Assembly (NCBI RefSeq): GCF_017313785.1
Contig: NZ_JAFLNL010000001.1
Span: 496,001 to 560,000, forward strand
DNA length: 64,000 bases
Reading direction: 5' to 3'
Origin: Flagellimonas aurea
Lineage (GTDB): Bacteria; Bacteroidota; Bacteroidia; Flavobacteriales; Flavobacteriaceae
A program made the position numbers and the translations under genes. A model generated the notes under the pieces. It saw only the letters and a list, made by a program, of their open reading frames with translations. It did not search any database and was not told where the DNA came from. Of the stretch, positions 34,122 through 44,045 are shown in pieces; the stretch's first letter is position 1, and each line of letters opens with the position of its first letter.

Positions 34122-35504
34122 ATGTTATCAAAGGTCTCAACGAAAGAATTAATGGACACTGTGGTCAAAGGCGGATATTGTTCCGGTTGTGGCGTCTGTA
34201 CCGCTTCGGAGGGAAGCGTTCTTAAAATGGGCCTAACCTCCAATGGTAATTTTGAACCCTATAAGAGCTCTTCTGCCGCTTCTGAAACACACGTGGTTTG
34301 TCCATTTGCTAATCATGATTTCAATGAAGACAATATTTCTAAAAAATTGTTTTCCAATGTAGATCAAATCATGAGGGAAAAAGAAATAGGCCATTTTAGG
34401 AGTATTTATGCGGGGTTTGTAAAGGAAGGGGACTATAGGCAAAAAGGAAGTTCAGGGGGAGGGGTCTCATGGCTATGCGCTCAATTGTTCAATGAAAGGA
34501 AGGTGGATTTTATTATTCATGTGAAACAATCCGACAATGACAAAAGCGATGTTTTTTATGAATATGACATAAGTTCCAACCTATTGGAACTACAAGAAGG
34601 TGCCAAATCGCGGTATTATCCGATAACATTGGAAAAAGTACTGGAAAGAATTAGGAACTATCCGGGAAAGTATGCAATTGTGGGCGTGCCATGTTTCATT
34701 AAAGGCATACAACTGTTGAGATTTTCAGAAGAGGTGTTCAAGGAAAGGATTGTCCATACAGTTTCCATTTTTTGTGGTCATTTGAAAACAACACACTACA
34801 TGGATGTGCTTCTGAATCAATTTGGCGTTCCCAAACAGGAATTGATAAAGTTTGATTTTAGACATAAGATACCCAACAGATCGGCTTCGGATTATGGTAC
34901 ATCTATCCTAACCACCTCCAACGAAAAAAAAGTCAAACTCAACAAGAGTCTGTTTGGTACCAATTGGGGATTAAACCTATTTAAATTGAAAGCATGTGAC
35001 TATTGTGACGATGTGATTGGAGAAACAGCGGATATCTCTTTTGGAGATGCCTGGCTTCCACAATATTTGGATGATGCCAAGGGAACCAATGTAATTGTGG
35101 TAAGAAACCAATATCTGGATGAGCTCATAAAAAAAGGGGTGGAAGAGCAAACCCTTTTTGTAGAAGAACTTTCCAAAGAAGATTTGATAAAGAGTCAGGC
35201 AGGAGGGTTTAGGCATAGGAGGGAGGGATTGAGACATCGACTTTTTCTCCAGGATAAAAATAACGAATGGAGGCCACAAAAAAGATACTCTGCTCAGAAA
35301 CTTGCCGACGAGAAACGAGCTCGTATCTACGAGAATCGAATTAAAATGCAAGAGGTTTCCTTTAGCTCAAAAAACCATGAAGATTTGAGCGCCTTAAAAA
35401 AAGAGCTCGAGCCATTTATCGCTATTAATTCCAAGTTGAACAAGGTAAGTTTAACCAAGAGAATATGGAATAAAATCAAAAGGACATTCAACTGGGGACA
35501 ATAA
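34122..35504 (+). CDS. Coenzyme F420 hydrogenase/dehydrogenase beta-subunit-like iron-sulfur protein
   Basis: A 460-residue protein with a ferredoxin-type CSGCGVC motif (Cys20, 23, 26) and further cysteines ('VVCPF', 'VGVPCFIKG', 'FCGHLK', 'KACDYCDDVIGETADISFGDAW'). This is the FrhB/FdhB C-terminal type found in surface polysaccharide clusters, often beside a polysaccharide pyruvyl transferase, as here. In flavobacteria there is no reason to expect F420, so a flavin/iron-sulfur redox role in sugar or pyruvate-donor chemistry is more likely. That role is inference. Confidence 0.88.
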   Translation: MLSKVSTKELMDTVVKGGYCSGCGVCTASEGSVLKMGLTSNGNFEPYKSSSAASETHVVCPFANHDFNEDNISKKLFSNVDQIMREKEIGHFRSIYAGFVKEGDYRQKGSSGGGVSWLCAQLFNERKVDFIIHVKQSDNDKSDVFYEYDISSNLLELQEGAKSRYYPITLEKVLERIRNYPGKYAIVGVPCFIKGIQLLRFSEEVFKERIVHTVSIFCGHLKTTHYMDVLLNQFGVPKQELIKFDFRHKIPNRSASDYGTSILTTSNEKKVKLNKSLFGTNWGLNLFKLKACDYCDDVIGETADISFGDAWLPQYLDDAKGTNVIVVRNQYLDELIKKGVEEQTLFVEELSKEDLIKSQAGGFRHRREGLRHRLFLQDKNNEWRPQKRYSAQKLADEKRARIYENRIKMQEVSFSSKNHEDLSALKKELEPFIAINSKLNKVSLTKRIWNKIKRTFNWGQ

Positions 35505-35539
35505 ACCAGGCCTAATGCTTGTCGATTTAGAATCACATT

Positions 35540-37066
35540 ATGAGTTCTTCCAAACTGATTTTAAAAAACACTTCTTTTCTATACCTGAAAATGGTTATTA
35601 CAATGGTATTATCCTTGTTGATAACCAGAATTTTATTAATTGAATTAGGTGTTGTAGATTATGGAATCTACAATCTTATCATGGGGGTTGTTGGTCTTTT
35701 GGCCTTTTTAAATTCGGCTATGGCGCTCTCTACACAGAGATTTTTGTCTTATTTTATTGGGGCCAAACAAGAGCATAAATTAAAAAGTGTTTTTTATTCG
35801 AGTGTTTGCTTGCATTTAGGTCTTGCTATTTTGATTCTTATGGGTTTGGAGATTTCAGGGCTTTTTTTGTTTGATGGGTTTCTGACCATTCCACAGGACA
35901 GGATATCGGCTGCAAAGTTCACATTCCAATGTTTGGTGGGCACCTCTTTTTTAACCATTGTTTTTGTTCCTTTTGATGCTTCCATTATCTCACACGAAAA
36001 GTTGGCGTTCGAGTCCATTGTTAGCACAGTTGAAGTCACTTTAAAATTGGTGTCCGCATTTTGGATATCCATGTTGTCCGAAAGCAAGTTGGAAATGTAT
36101 TCTTTTAGCATCTTGGTTATAACCTTAGCTACAAGGTTGATCAAAGCATTCTATTGTTATAGCAACTTCGATGAATGTCGGTCACTATCAATTAAGCTTT
36201 TTGATGTGAGAGTTTTTAAAGAAATGTCATCCTTTGCTGGTTGGAATTCTTTTGGGGCTTTATGTGGCGTTGCCAAAAACCAAGGGTTGGCTGTAATAAT
36301 GAATCTGTTTTTTGGAACCGTTGTAAATGCATCATTCGGAGTTGCCGCACAAGTGGGAAGTCAAATATTTAGCTTTTCGTCCAATATGCTAAAGGCCGTA
36401 AACCCCCAAATAATGAAAAATGAGGGTAAAGGTGAACGCAAATTTATGATTTCACTTTCGTTGAGAGCAACCAAGTTCAGCTTTTTCCTCTTGTCTTTTC
36501 TGTTGATTCCCTTTGCGTTCAACATCAACTATATTTTCAAAATTTGGTTAAAGGAAATACCTGAAAATACAATTATCTTCTCGTTGCTCTATTTGGGCGG
36601 CACTTTAACCAACCAATTAACCATTGGGCTTCAAACAGCGATTCAATCAGTTGGAAATATTAAACTTTATCAGTCTATTGTAGGAACTATACTGATTCTT
36701 AACCTACCAATAGCTTACCTTATCTTTGAACTGGGTTACCCTGCCTACTATGGCTTAATTTCTTTCATTATGATAGAGCTTTTGGCATGCTTGTTTAGGT
36801 TGATTATTTCCAAAAAAATATTGGGATTGTCGTTAAAACTCTATTATCATAGTGTAATTTTCAAAATTATACCACCTTTCTTGCTTACATTGTTGGTTTG
36901 TTCAATACCCGCATATTATTTGCCAGATAATTTAGTTAAGCTTATTATAATCGGATTTATTTCAGTGTTAATATATGCTTTTACGTTTTACCAGTTTGGA
37001 ATGGATACCTTTGAACGCGAACAGTTGAAAAAAATAAAGGATAAATTACCCAAACTTAAATCATGA
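35540..37066 (+). CDS. Wzx-type oligosaccharide flippase
   Basis: A 508-residue polytopic membrane protein with about 12-14 helices, starting SSSKLILKNTSFLYLKMVIT, the usual opening of MATE/PST-type polysaccharide exporters. It moves undecaprenyl-linked repeat units across the inner membrane. The helix pattern is the evidence, together with its place between the F420-beta-like gene and the pyruvyl transferase. Its stop overlaps the start of the pyruvyl transferase gene by 4 bases. Confidence 0.9.
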   Translation: MSSSKLILKNTSFLYLKMVITMVLSLLITRILLIELGVVDYGIYNLIMGVVGLLAFLNSAMALSTQRFLSYFIGAKQEHKLKSVFYSSVCLHLGLAILILMGLEISGLFLFDGFLTIPQDRISAAKFTFQCLVGTSFLTIVFVPFDASIISHEKLAFESIVSTVEVTLKLVSAFWISMLSESKLEMYSFSILVITLATRLIKAFYCYSNFDECRSLSIKLFDVRVFKEMSSFAGWNSFGALCGVAKNQGLAVIMNLFFGTVVNASFGVAAQVGSQIFSFSSNMLKAVNPQIMKNEGKGERKFMISLSLRATKFSFFLLSFLLIPFAFNINYIFKIWLKEIPENTIIFSLLYLGGTLTNQLTIGLQTAIQSVGNIKLYQSIVGTILILNLPIAYLIFELGYPAYYGLISFIMIELLACLFRLIISKKILGLSLKLYYHSVIFKIIPPFLLTLLVCSIPAYYLPDNLVKLIIIGFISVLIYAFTFYQFGMDTFEREQLKKIKDKLPKLKS

Positions 37067-38130
37067 AGAAGAGTCTTAGAGTAGGAATTTTAACGTTTCA
37101 TTATTCCAACAACAATTTTGGTGCGCTATTACAAACCTATGCGATCTTAAATGCGGTAAAGGAATTGGGATTGGATGTTAAGATTATTGATTTTAAGCCG
37201 AAAACGTCCAATGGTCTCAAACAACAATTGTTCGATTTAATTCGATTTTTGCTAGGATATAATTTCACAAGATTCAGGAATAAGTATATTGATATTCTTC
37301 CCATTGGCAGCGATATCAGTGATTTGAACAAAGAGTTGGACACCTTTATTGTTGGCAGTGACCAAGTATGGCGTTACAGGGAACAACATGATAATCTGAG
37401 GCGCTATTTTTTTGATTTCGTAAACCGACAGAATAAAAAAGTATCATACGCTGCCAGTTTCGGTTTGGATGAATGGGAAGGTAATGAGGAGATTACTAAT
37501 GAAATTGGCAATTTGGTACAGCGCTTTGATCATATTTCTGTGCGTGAAGCTTCTGGAGTAAAAATATGCAATGATATCTTCAACGCAGAAGCTGAATTGG
37601 TTCTTGATTCGACCTTGCTCTTGGACAAGAGCCATTATGAAAATATTGTAAAACGAGAAATAAAAGCTAAAAAAGGCAAAAACAATTTATTGTCTTATAT
37701 GCTTTTGGACGATTCGAAGGAGAACAAATTATTTTTTAAGGCATTTGCCAAAAAAAACAACCTAAAATTTAAAAAAATCAAGGGGTTAAAGATTTCCAAC
37801 AAGTATGACTTTTGGTTATTTAACAGTGTTGCAAAATGGCTTTATTATATTGGTAAGAGTGAAATAGTTGTAACAGATTCGTTCCACTGCACCGTATTTT
37901 CCATAATTTTCAACAAGAAGTTCATTGTGTTGTCCAATCCCAATCGAGGCATTACCAGAATAGAGAATCTTTTGGGACTTATAAACAGAAAGGACAGGTT
38001 ATTCCATAATCTAAAGGACATTGACGAAAAAGTCCTGCAGGACGACTTTGATTATGAAAAAATAGATCAGATAATGCAAGATGAAAGAACTAGTTCCTTG
38101 GGGTTCCTTAAAAAATGTTTATTAGGATAA
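37063..38130 (+). CDS. Polysaccharide pyruvyl transferase family protein
   Basis: A 355-residue protein of the CsaB/PS_pyruv_trans type, which adds a pyruvate ketal to a sugar, using phosphoenolpyruvate. Recognisable pieces are the start 'RVGILTFHYSNNNFGALLQTYA', 'TFIVGSDQVWRYREQ', 'VSYAASFGLDEW' and 'VVTDSFHCTVFSIIFNKKFI', where the Asp/Ser/His set is typical. It overlaps the flippase gene by ATGA. The F420-beta-like partner lies two genes upstream, a common association in such clusters. Confidence 0.92.
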   Translation: MKKSLRVGILTFHYSNNNFGALLQTYAILNAVKELGLDVKIIDFKPKTSNGLKQQLFDLIRFLLGYNFTRFRNKYIDILPIGSDISDLNKELDTFIVGSDQVWRYREQHDNLRRYFFDFVNRQNKKVSYAASFGLDEWEGNEEITNEIGNLVQRFDHISVREASGVKICNDIFNAEAELVLDSTLLLDKSHYENIVKREIKAKKGKNNLLSYMLLDDSKENKLFFKAFAKKNNLKFKKIKGLKISNKYDFWLFNSVAKWLYYIGKSEIVVTDSFHCTVFSIIFNKKFIVLSNPNRGITRIENLLGLINRKDRLFHNLKDIDEKVLQDDFDYEKIDQIMQDERTSSLGFLKKCLLG

Positions 38131-38166
38131 TCAATAGTACTCTGGGCAGAACTACAATATAAATAC

Positions 38167-39336
38167 GTGAAAAAGAAAATCTGTATCATAAGAGCAAGTG
38201 ATATTACCTTTATTTCGAGGGTGCACAGAACTGCTCAAGCACTTCAACAAAGTGGCAAATACCAAGTAAATGTGTTGAGCATTATGCCCAGAGGAGGCAA
38301 GCCCATATCAGAATATCCGTATGAAACAACATATATTTCCATAAAATCCCGAGCGCTTAAAAGTTCACTTTTTTCCATCTTCAGAATTTTAGAAGGGATG
38401 GCCAGGTTATATTTCAGCGCAAAAAAGCAAAAGGCTGATATTTATATACCCATTGGAATTGAAGATTTGGTAATCGTATATGTTATTTCAAAGTTTTTCA
38501 AGACCAAGTTCATATATTCTGCGAATGAACTGGAAGGTGACCGAAAAAGGGTGGGCAATAAAAAATTGAATAAGTTTTTGAATCGACAGGTCATTAAAAT
38601 AGAGAAATGGATGTTGAATAAATCGAACGGGGTAATAGCTGCAGATCTGGAAAGGGCAAAGTTGATGGAAAAATGGTATGGTCTGGATAAAGTTGAGGTT
38701 ATTAGAAATGTTCCCTCTTATGTGGATGTGGACAATGAAAACCTGATCAGGAAGGAACTAAACTTACCAAAGGCAAGTAAAATATTATTATACCAAGGTA
38801 TGTTGTCTCCTGGAAGAGGACTGGAAGTATCGATAAAAGCCTGCGCAAAATCTAAAACCCAAAATAAAATCCATTTGGTTCTTCTGGGATTTATTACAGA
38901 AGAATACAAGGACAAGTTATTAAAAACAGCTGGTGATTTTGGATTCGCCAACTTGCATATTTTGCCCCCTGTACCTTGGAAAGAACTACTTTTTTGGACC
39001 AAAAGTGCAGATATTAGTTTAGTTTTAATCGAAAATGTCTCTATTAGCTATTATCTGGCAGCACCGAACAAACTATATGAAACCATAATGGTCGGAGTAC
39101 CCTACATAGCCAGTAATTTTCCGGAAATAAAACACGTGCATGAAGTTGCAAAAGCGGGGATTCTGGTGAATCCTGAAAATGTAAACGATATAACCGAGGC
39201 AATTGATAAATTAAATGAGGACAAATTATTATACAAGAGTTGTGTTAAGTCTTCAAAATTTGCCAAAACGGTCTTTAACTGGAGCATAGAACAGAAAAAA
39301 CTGTTGCAAATAATGGAGAATATTGATATTCAATGA
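38167..39336 (+). CDS. Glycosyltransferase family 4 protein
   Basis: A 389-residue GT-B enzyme. The N-domain begins 'KKKICIIRASDITFISRVHR', and the C-domain carries the usual nucleotide-sugar region ('YQGMLSPGRGLEVSIKACA', then 'SYYLAAPNKLYETIMVGVPYIAS' with the E-x7-E-like segment 'NKLYETIMVG'). It likely adds one sugar of the repeat unit on the cytoplasmic face; donor and linkage cannot be told. The start is a GTG at 38167; no ATG lies nearby in frame. Confidence 0.9.
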   Translation: MKKKICIIRASDITFISRVHRTAQALQQSGKYQVNVLSIMPRGGKPISEYPYETTYISIKSRALKSSLFSIFRILEGMARLYFSAKKQKADIYIPIGIEDLVIVYVISKFFKTKFIYSANELEGDRKRVGNKKLNKFLNRQVIKIEKWMLNKSNGVIAADLERAKLMEKWYGLDKVEVIRNVPSYVDVDNENLIRKELNLPKASKILLYQGMLSPGRGLEVSIKACAKSKTQNKIHLVLLGFITEEYKDKLLKTAGDFGFANLHILPPVPWKELLFWTKSADISLVLIENVSISYYLAAPNKLYETIMVGVPYIASNFPEIKHVHEVAKAGILVNPENVNDITEAIDKLNEDKLLYKSCVKSSKFAKTVFNWSIEQKKLLQIMENIDIQ

Positions 39337-39356
39337 ATTTATAACAACGACCAAAC

Positions 39357-40469
39357 ATGATATTGGCCTACATCATATATCTTTTATTGTTGGTATTATT
39401 GTTTACGGTTTCTTCCCATAACCAAAAATTACTTGTTGCCCGCAACAGCCTGGTTCGTATTGGAAAAAGAACGACCATTTGGAGATGGCCCCTTATGTTG
39501 GGCCTTTTTGTATTGATGCTCGTAATTGGTCTTAGGTATGATGTGGGGGTTGATTTTTTAGGATATAAACATGATTTTGATGGTATAGCGGAGGGTAATG
39601 GCCAATGGAACAGATATGAACTCGGATATTGGTTAGTTGGACGTGTACTTAGTGCTTTAGGGCTGGGCTCGTGGAGCCTTTTCATGTTTACGGCTCTTAT
39701 TACTTGGTATTATTTTATTAAAAGTTATGAGGTTTTCCCATATCTTTTAAAATGGGGTTTGTTTTTTGCCTTCACTACTGGATTCTTTTTTGCGTCCATG
39801 AACGGGATGCGGCAAACCATCGCCTTGGTCATCTTCATGTACGCAATTAAATATATCGAGGAAAAATCCTTGCTAAAATATTCCTTGTACTTATTGCTGG
39901 CATCTTCCTTTCACACCAGTATTTTGATGGCATACCCATTTTATTTTTTCATTAACAAAATTTCCTTTACTGGCAAAAAGTGGGTTTTCATCTATATTGT
40001 CACCTTTATAATTGGTGATAGGATAGATGTCAGGAGCTTGGTAGTTTATGGAGCTTCAAAGATTCCGAAATACCAACATTATGTAACACGTTTTTTACAA
40101 GACTTCGACGAGCCATTGAGTATGGGTTTGGGGGGAATCTATTTTTTCTTGGTTGGCCTCCTTGTTATTATCCTTTCAAAAAGCTTTCTACAGAAAAACC
40201 CCAGGCTCAAAATCTATTACAATTTATATTTTTTTGGTGCCATACTTTATAATTTCTTTTGGAAGTATGAGATTTTAGGACGAATCTATTATTTGTTCAT
40301 TTGGTTTGAAATTTTTTGTCTTGCGGCAATTGCGTATTATTTGGGCAGGTCAAAGTACAAGCTATTCCTATATTTGTTATTGATAACCCAGATTTTATTT
40401 TTTATGTACAAAATATTGAAGGGGGAAAACCAATGTGCACCATTTCAATTTATACCAATAAATAACTGA
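39357..40469 (+). CDS. EpsG-family membrane protein, probable O-antigen/capsule polymerase
   Basis: A 370-residue polytopic protein (about 9-10 helices). The segment LRYDVGVDFLGYKHDF near residues 61-76 is the EpsG/Wzy-type 'R..VG.D...Y' signature, and 'ASMNGMRQTIALVIFMYAIKYI' is a further EpsG-like match. It probably polymerises repeat units in the periplasm. A second O-antigen-ligase-type protein occurs at 46936, so the two may divide polymerase and ligase roles. Moderately A+T rich like its neighbours. Confidence 0.85.
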   Translation: MILAYIIYLLLLVLLFTVSSHNQKLLVARNSLVRIGKRTTIWRWPLMLGLFVLMLVIGLRYDVGVDFLGYKHDFDGIAEGNGQWNRYELGYWLVGRVLSALGLGSWSLFMFTALITWYYFIKSYEVFPYLLKWGLFFAFTTGFFFASMNGMRQTIALVIFMYAIKYIEEKSLLKYSLYLLLASSFHTSILMAYPFYFFINKISFTGKKWVFIYIVTFIIGDRIDVRSLVVYGASKIPKYQHYVTRFLQDFDEPLSMGLGGIYFFLVGLLVIILSKSFLQKNPRLKIYYNLYFFGAILYNFFWKYEILGRIYYLFIWFEIFCLAAIAYYLGRSKYKLFLYLLLITQILFFMYKILKGENQCAPFQFIPINN

Positions 40470-40502
40470 TAACTATTAGTTTCGAATGATAAAATAAGGT
40501 AT

Positions 40503-41114
40503 ATGAAAAAACTCATTTATTATTGGGCTAAATTTTTTAAAAAAATAAGGGGCAGTGCAATAGCGCACTCAAAAATTCATCCTACATCAAAGGTCGAGGC
40601 AGGTACCAGTTTTGTAAACTCCTCAATGGACAAACATTCATTCTGTGGCTACAATTGCGACATAAACCATGCCGAGATAGGATCTTTTTGTTCCATAGCC
40701 AATGGAGTCATAGTTGGTGGAGGGATGCATCCAATCGATTGGGTTTCCACATCTCCTGTGTTTTATGAAGGAAGGGATAGTGTAAAAAAAAAATATGCCA
40801 CACACAAGCGTAAGGAAATCCTTGAGACAAAAATCGGCCATGATGTTTGGATTGGTCAAAATGTACTTATAAAACAAGGCGTTACCATTGGGACGGGGGC
40901 AGTGGTGGGAATGGGTAGTGTTGTCACAAAAGACGTACCCCCATACACGATTGTAGGTGGAGTACCGGCCCTCGAGATAAAGAAAAGATTCTCAGAATCG
41001 ATTATAGCCGAACTGTTAAAATCTGAATGGTGGAACTTTACTGATGAGAAACTTATAAGGTTGGCAGTTTATATTAGGGACCCAAAACTTTTCATCCAAA
41101 AAATGAATGAATGA
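40503..41114 (+). CDS. CatB-like/left-handed beta-helix acetyltransferase
   Basis: A 203-residue protein with hexapeptide repeats: '[21 protein letters not shown]' and '[20 protein letters not shown]', ending in [20 protein letters not shown], the usual closing segment of xenobiotic-type (LbH) acetyltransferases. It probably O- or N-acetylates a sugar of the repeat unit using acetyl-CoA. The stop overlaps the next glycosyltransferase gene by 4 bases. The acceptor is not known. Confidence 0.92.
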   Translation: MKKLIYYWAKFFKKIRGSAIAHSKIHPTSKVEAGTSFVNSSMDKHSFCGYNCDINHAEIGSFCSIANGVIVGGGMHPIDWVSTSPVFYEGRDSVKKKYATHKRKEILETKIGHDVWIGQNVLIKQGVTIGTGAVVGMGSVVTKDVPPYTIVGGVPALEIKKRFSESIIAELLKSEWWNFTDEKLIRLAVYIRDPKLFIQKMNE

Positions 41115-42271
41115 AAATACTACACTGTTGTTTGGCGGCTTTTTACATAGATAATTATGGATATCAAGAAAACATTCTGCCTAAGCTGCATAAAATACAG
41201 GGGCACGATATTGAAATCGTCGCATCTACAGAAACCTATTTGGACAATAAGGCACTAGGATATGTGGAACCAAGTGTTTATGTTAACGAAAACGGAATCC
41301 CTGTTTCCAGAATTCCATATGTAAGCTGGTTGCCTCACATATTAGTAAAGAAATTAAGAATTTACAGCGGTCTTGGAGAGGTACTGTCCAGATTCGAACC
41401 AGACATTATATTTTTGCACGATTCACAATTTTTGAGCATCAATCAAATTGTACGTTATGTGAAGAAAAAAAAGGATGCCAAAGTATATGTGGATGGGCAT
41501 ACAGATTTCATAAACAGCGCAAGAAATTGGGTTTCCAAAAACATTCTACACAAAATAATCTATAAGTATTGTGTAAAAAAAATAGAGCCATACACCACAA
41601 AATTTTACGGCACCTTACCTTTGCGGGTCGAATTTTTCAAAAATGTATATGGAATTGATGAAAGAAAAGTTGAACTTCTCGAGTTGGGAGCTGATGATAG
41701 CTCATTTGATTTTGCTCGACGGGAAAACATTAGAAAGAGCACGAGGAAAAAATTAAAGCTGGAAGAAAATGATTTTGTCATTGTTACTGGAGGCAAGATT
41801 GATAGAAGGAAGAATATTCATTACTTGATGAGGGCAATGGAAGTCTTAAAGACAGACAACATCAAGCTTATTATATTTGGATCGCCCAACAACGAGATGA
41901 AAGCTGAAATAGAAAGGTTGTCCGCCAACAAAAACATAATATTTTTAGGGTGGCTTTCATCTCAAGATATATATTCTATTTTGTTTGCTTCCGACCTTGG
42001 CTTTTTTCCGGGTACCCATTCAGTATTATGGGAACAATCTGTGGGAGTTGGGCTGCCATGTGTTTTTAAGAAGTGGAACAACATAGATCATGTAGATGTG
42101 GGTGGAAACTGTGAATTTCTTGATGAGGTCACAGTGAAAAGCATAGCAAATAAAATATTGGACATATACAAAAACAAAGAGCTATACTCAAAAATGAAAG
42201 CAAATGCTATGGGAAGGGGAGTAGAAAGATTTACCTACTCCAAAATAGCCAAAAGAGCGATCGAACAATAA
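41111..42271 (+). CDS. Glycosyltransferase, GT-B fold (family 4-like)
   Basis: A 386-residue protein with the two-domain GT-B plan. The C-domain begins '[24 protein letters not shown]', where [11 protein letters not shown] matches the usual GT4 strand and turn. The donor-side segment is '[23 protein letters not shown]'. It overlaps the acetyltransferase gene (ATGA) and lies 29 bases before the amidotransferase gene. Donor and acceptor cannot be told from sequence. Confidence 0.88.
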   Translation: MKILHCCLAAFYIDNYGYQENILPKLHKIQGHDIEIVASTETYLDNKALGYVEPSVYVNENGIPVSRIPYVSWLPHILVKKLRIYSGLGEVLSRFEPDIIFLHDSQFLSINQIVRYVKKKKDAKVYVDGHTDFINSARNWVSKNILHKIIYKYCVKKIEPYTTKFYGTLPLRVEFFKNVYGIDERKVELLELGADDSSFDFARRENIRKSTRKKLKLEENDFVIVTGGKIDRRKNIHYLMRAMEVLKTDNIKLIIFGSPNNEMKAEIERLSANKNIIFLGWLSSQDIYSILFASDLGFFPGTHSVLWEQSVGVGLPCVFKKWNNIDHVDVGGNCEFLDEVTVKSIANKILDIYKNKELYSKMKANAMGRGVERFTYSKIAKRAIEQ

Positions 42272-42300
42272 TTAAGTAAAAACGTAAAGAGGAATCTATA

Positions 42301-43431
42301 ATGGAATATCAGATATGCACAAATTGTGTAATGGATACAACAGACTCAAAAATTGTTTTTGACGAAAATGGAGTATGTGACCATTGCAATACATTCTATA
42401 ATGATATTTTACCCTATTGGCACACGGATGAACGAGGGGAAAAAAGATTGAAGGAAATTGTGGCCAAAATAAAAAAGGAAGGAAAGGGGAAGGATTTCGA
42501 TTGTCTAATGGGAATGAGTGGGGGAATAGACAGTTCTTACTTATTATATGCCATGAAGGAAAAATATGGTTTAAGACCTTTGGTGTTTCATGTTGATGCC
42601 GGATGGAACTCACAAATTGCCGTCAATAATATTGAGCGTTTGGTGGACGGTCTTGGTCTCGATCTTTATACAGAAGTCATAAATTGGGAAGAAATAAAAG
42701 ATTTGCAGTTGGCGTTTTTTAAATCAGGAGTGCCACATATAGATACACCTCAGGATCACGCATTTTTTGCAACCATGTATAAATTTGCCTCTAAGCATAA
42801 AATCAAATATATTCTTACTGGGGGCAACTATTCAACAGAATGTGTTAGAAATCCATTGGAATGGATGTATTATCAGTCAGATTCGATTCAACTAAAGGAT
42901 ATTTATAAAAAACACGGTACCGGGAAACTTAAAGATTATCCCGTAACCAATATCTTGTGGCATAAAGTATATTTGCCATATTTTAAAGGAATAAAGCTGA
43001 TTAGGCCATTGGACTATATTCCATACAATAAGGATGAGGCCATGCAATTTTTGGTTGACAATTATGGTTACCAAAAATACCCTCAAAAACATTTTGAATC
43101 ACGCTTTACCAGATTCTATGAAGCATATTGGCTGCCAAAGAAATTTGGATATGACACAAGAAAAGTTCAGTTTTCAAGTTTGATATTAACAAACCAAATG
43201 ACTAGGGAAGAAGCATTGGAAGAACTTGAAAAGCCTGCTTACAACCCAATAACTATAAAACAGGATTTTGAATTTGTGGCCAACAAATTGGGCATATCCG
43301 TAGAAGAGTTGCAAGGCTATATGGATGAGCCCAACAAAACATATAAAGACTACAAATCACAAGAAAGCATCTATAACATTGGAGCAAAGGTGATGCGGAT
43401 GTTTGGACTTGAAAAAGGAGGAAAGCGATGA
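42301..43431 (+). CDS. N-acetyl sugar amidotransferase (WbpG/PseA/WbuX type)
   Basis: A 376-residue PP-loop ATPase that installs an amidine on an acetamido sugar, fed with ammonia by HisH/HisF-type partners. Cys6, 9, 26 and 29 (CTNC and CDHC) form the expected zinc site, and the ATP-binding PP-loop is MGMSGGIDSSYLL (about 69-80). 'ILTGGNYSTECVR' and 'KYPQKHFESRFTRF' are further family marks. Its stop overlaps the hisH-like gene by ATGA, with the hisF-like gene next, so the whole module is present. The family includes WbpG, PseA and WbuX; which one applies depends on the substrate. Confidence 0.92.
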   Translation: MEYQICTNCVMDTTDSKIVFDENGVCDHCNTFYNDILPYWHTDERGEKRLKEIVAKIKKEGKGKDFDCLMGMSGGIDSSYLLYAMKEKYGLRPLVFHVDAGWNSQIAVNNIERLVDGLGLDLYTEVINWEEIKDLQLAFFKSGVPHIDTPQDHAFFATMYKFASKHKIKYILTGGNYSTECVRNPLEWMYYQSDSIQLKDIYKKHGTGKLKDYPVTNILWHKVYLPYFKGIKLIRPLDYIPYNKDEAMQFLVDNYGYQKYPQKHFESRFTRFYEAYWLPKKFGYDTRKVQFSSLILTNQMTREEALEELEKPAYNPITIKQDFEFVANKLGISVEELQGYMDEPNKTYKDYKSQESIYNIGAKVMRMFGLEKGGKR

Positions 43432-44042
43432 TAAAAATCGTAAATTATGGATCTGGGAACATTCAGGCCATTTTAAATATTTATAAACAGTTGGATATAG
43501 AATGTGTAGTTGCTGAAAACCCAGAACAACTTGGCGACGCTACAAAGCTGATTTTACCTGGTGTTGGTGCTTTTGACGAAACAATGCAGGAGCTTTTGGA
43601 TTCTGGGTTTCAGGCTGAATTAAACCGATTGGTACTGGAAAACAAAATACCGGTCTTGGGAGTTTGTGTTGGCATGCAGATATTGGCAAAACGCAGTGAT
43701 GAGGGAAAACTGCAGGGTCTAGGTTTCATCGATGGGGAAGTAAAGAAGTTTGACAGTAACATTTTTGAGCACAAACCTCACTTGCCGCATTTGGGATGGA
43801 ACAGTATCGAGCCAGTAAAAAGGCATCCTATTTTTGATAATATAGGATTTGAAGAAGGGTTTTATTTTCTTCACACCTACTATTTTTCCTGTAGTTCAAA
43901 AGATGATATCCTAGCCACAACCGAATATGGACTTGAATTTTCTTCAGCAGTGAACCACGAAAATATTTTTGGTATGCAATTCCACCCAGAAAAGAGCCAT
44001 AGCAACGGGATTCAATTATTTAAAAACTTCGCAAACCTATAA
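43428..44042 (+). CDS. hisH: HisH-like glutamine amidotransferase of the amidino-sugar module
   Basis: A 204-residue class I glutamine amidotransferase. The catalytic Cys80 is in VLGVCVGMQ, and the His/Glu pair is in GMQFHPEKS (about 184-190); 'LPGVGAFDETM' is the usual oxyanion segment. It releases ammonia from glutamine for its partner. It lies between the amidotransferase and the HisF-like gene, with no other histidine gene nearby, so it belongs to the sugar module (WbuY-like) and not to histidine synthesis. A Shine-Dalgarno-like AAGGAGG lies just upstream of its ATG. Confidence 0.92.
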   Translation: MIKIVNYGSGNIQAILNIYKQLDIECVVAENPEQLGDATKLILPGVGAFDETMQELLDSGFQAELNRLVLENKIPVLGVCVGMQILAKRSDEGKLQGLGFIDGEVKKFDSNIFEHKPHLPHLGWNSIEPVKRHPIFDNIGFEEGFYFLHTYYFSCSSKDDILATTEYGLEFSSAVNHENIFGMQFHPEKSHSNGIQLFKNFANL

Positions 44043-44045
44043 TCT

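Noticed and set aside
34288..34303. CACACGTGGTTTG in the F420-beta-like gene as a parS site
   Set aside because: It has an ACGTG core but lacks both GTTYC arms.
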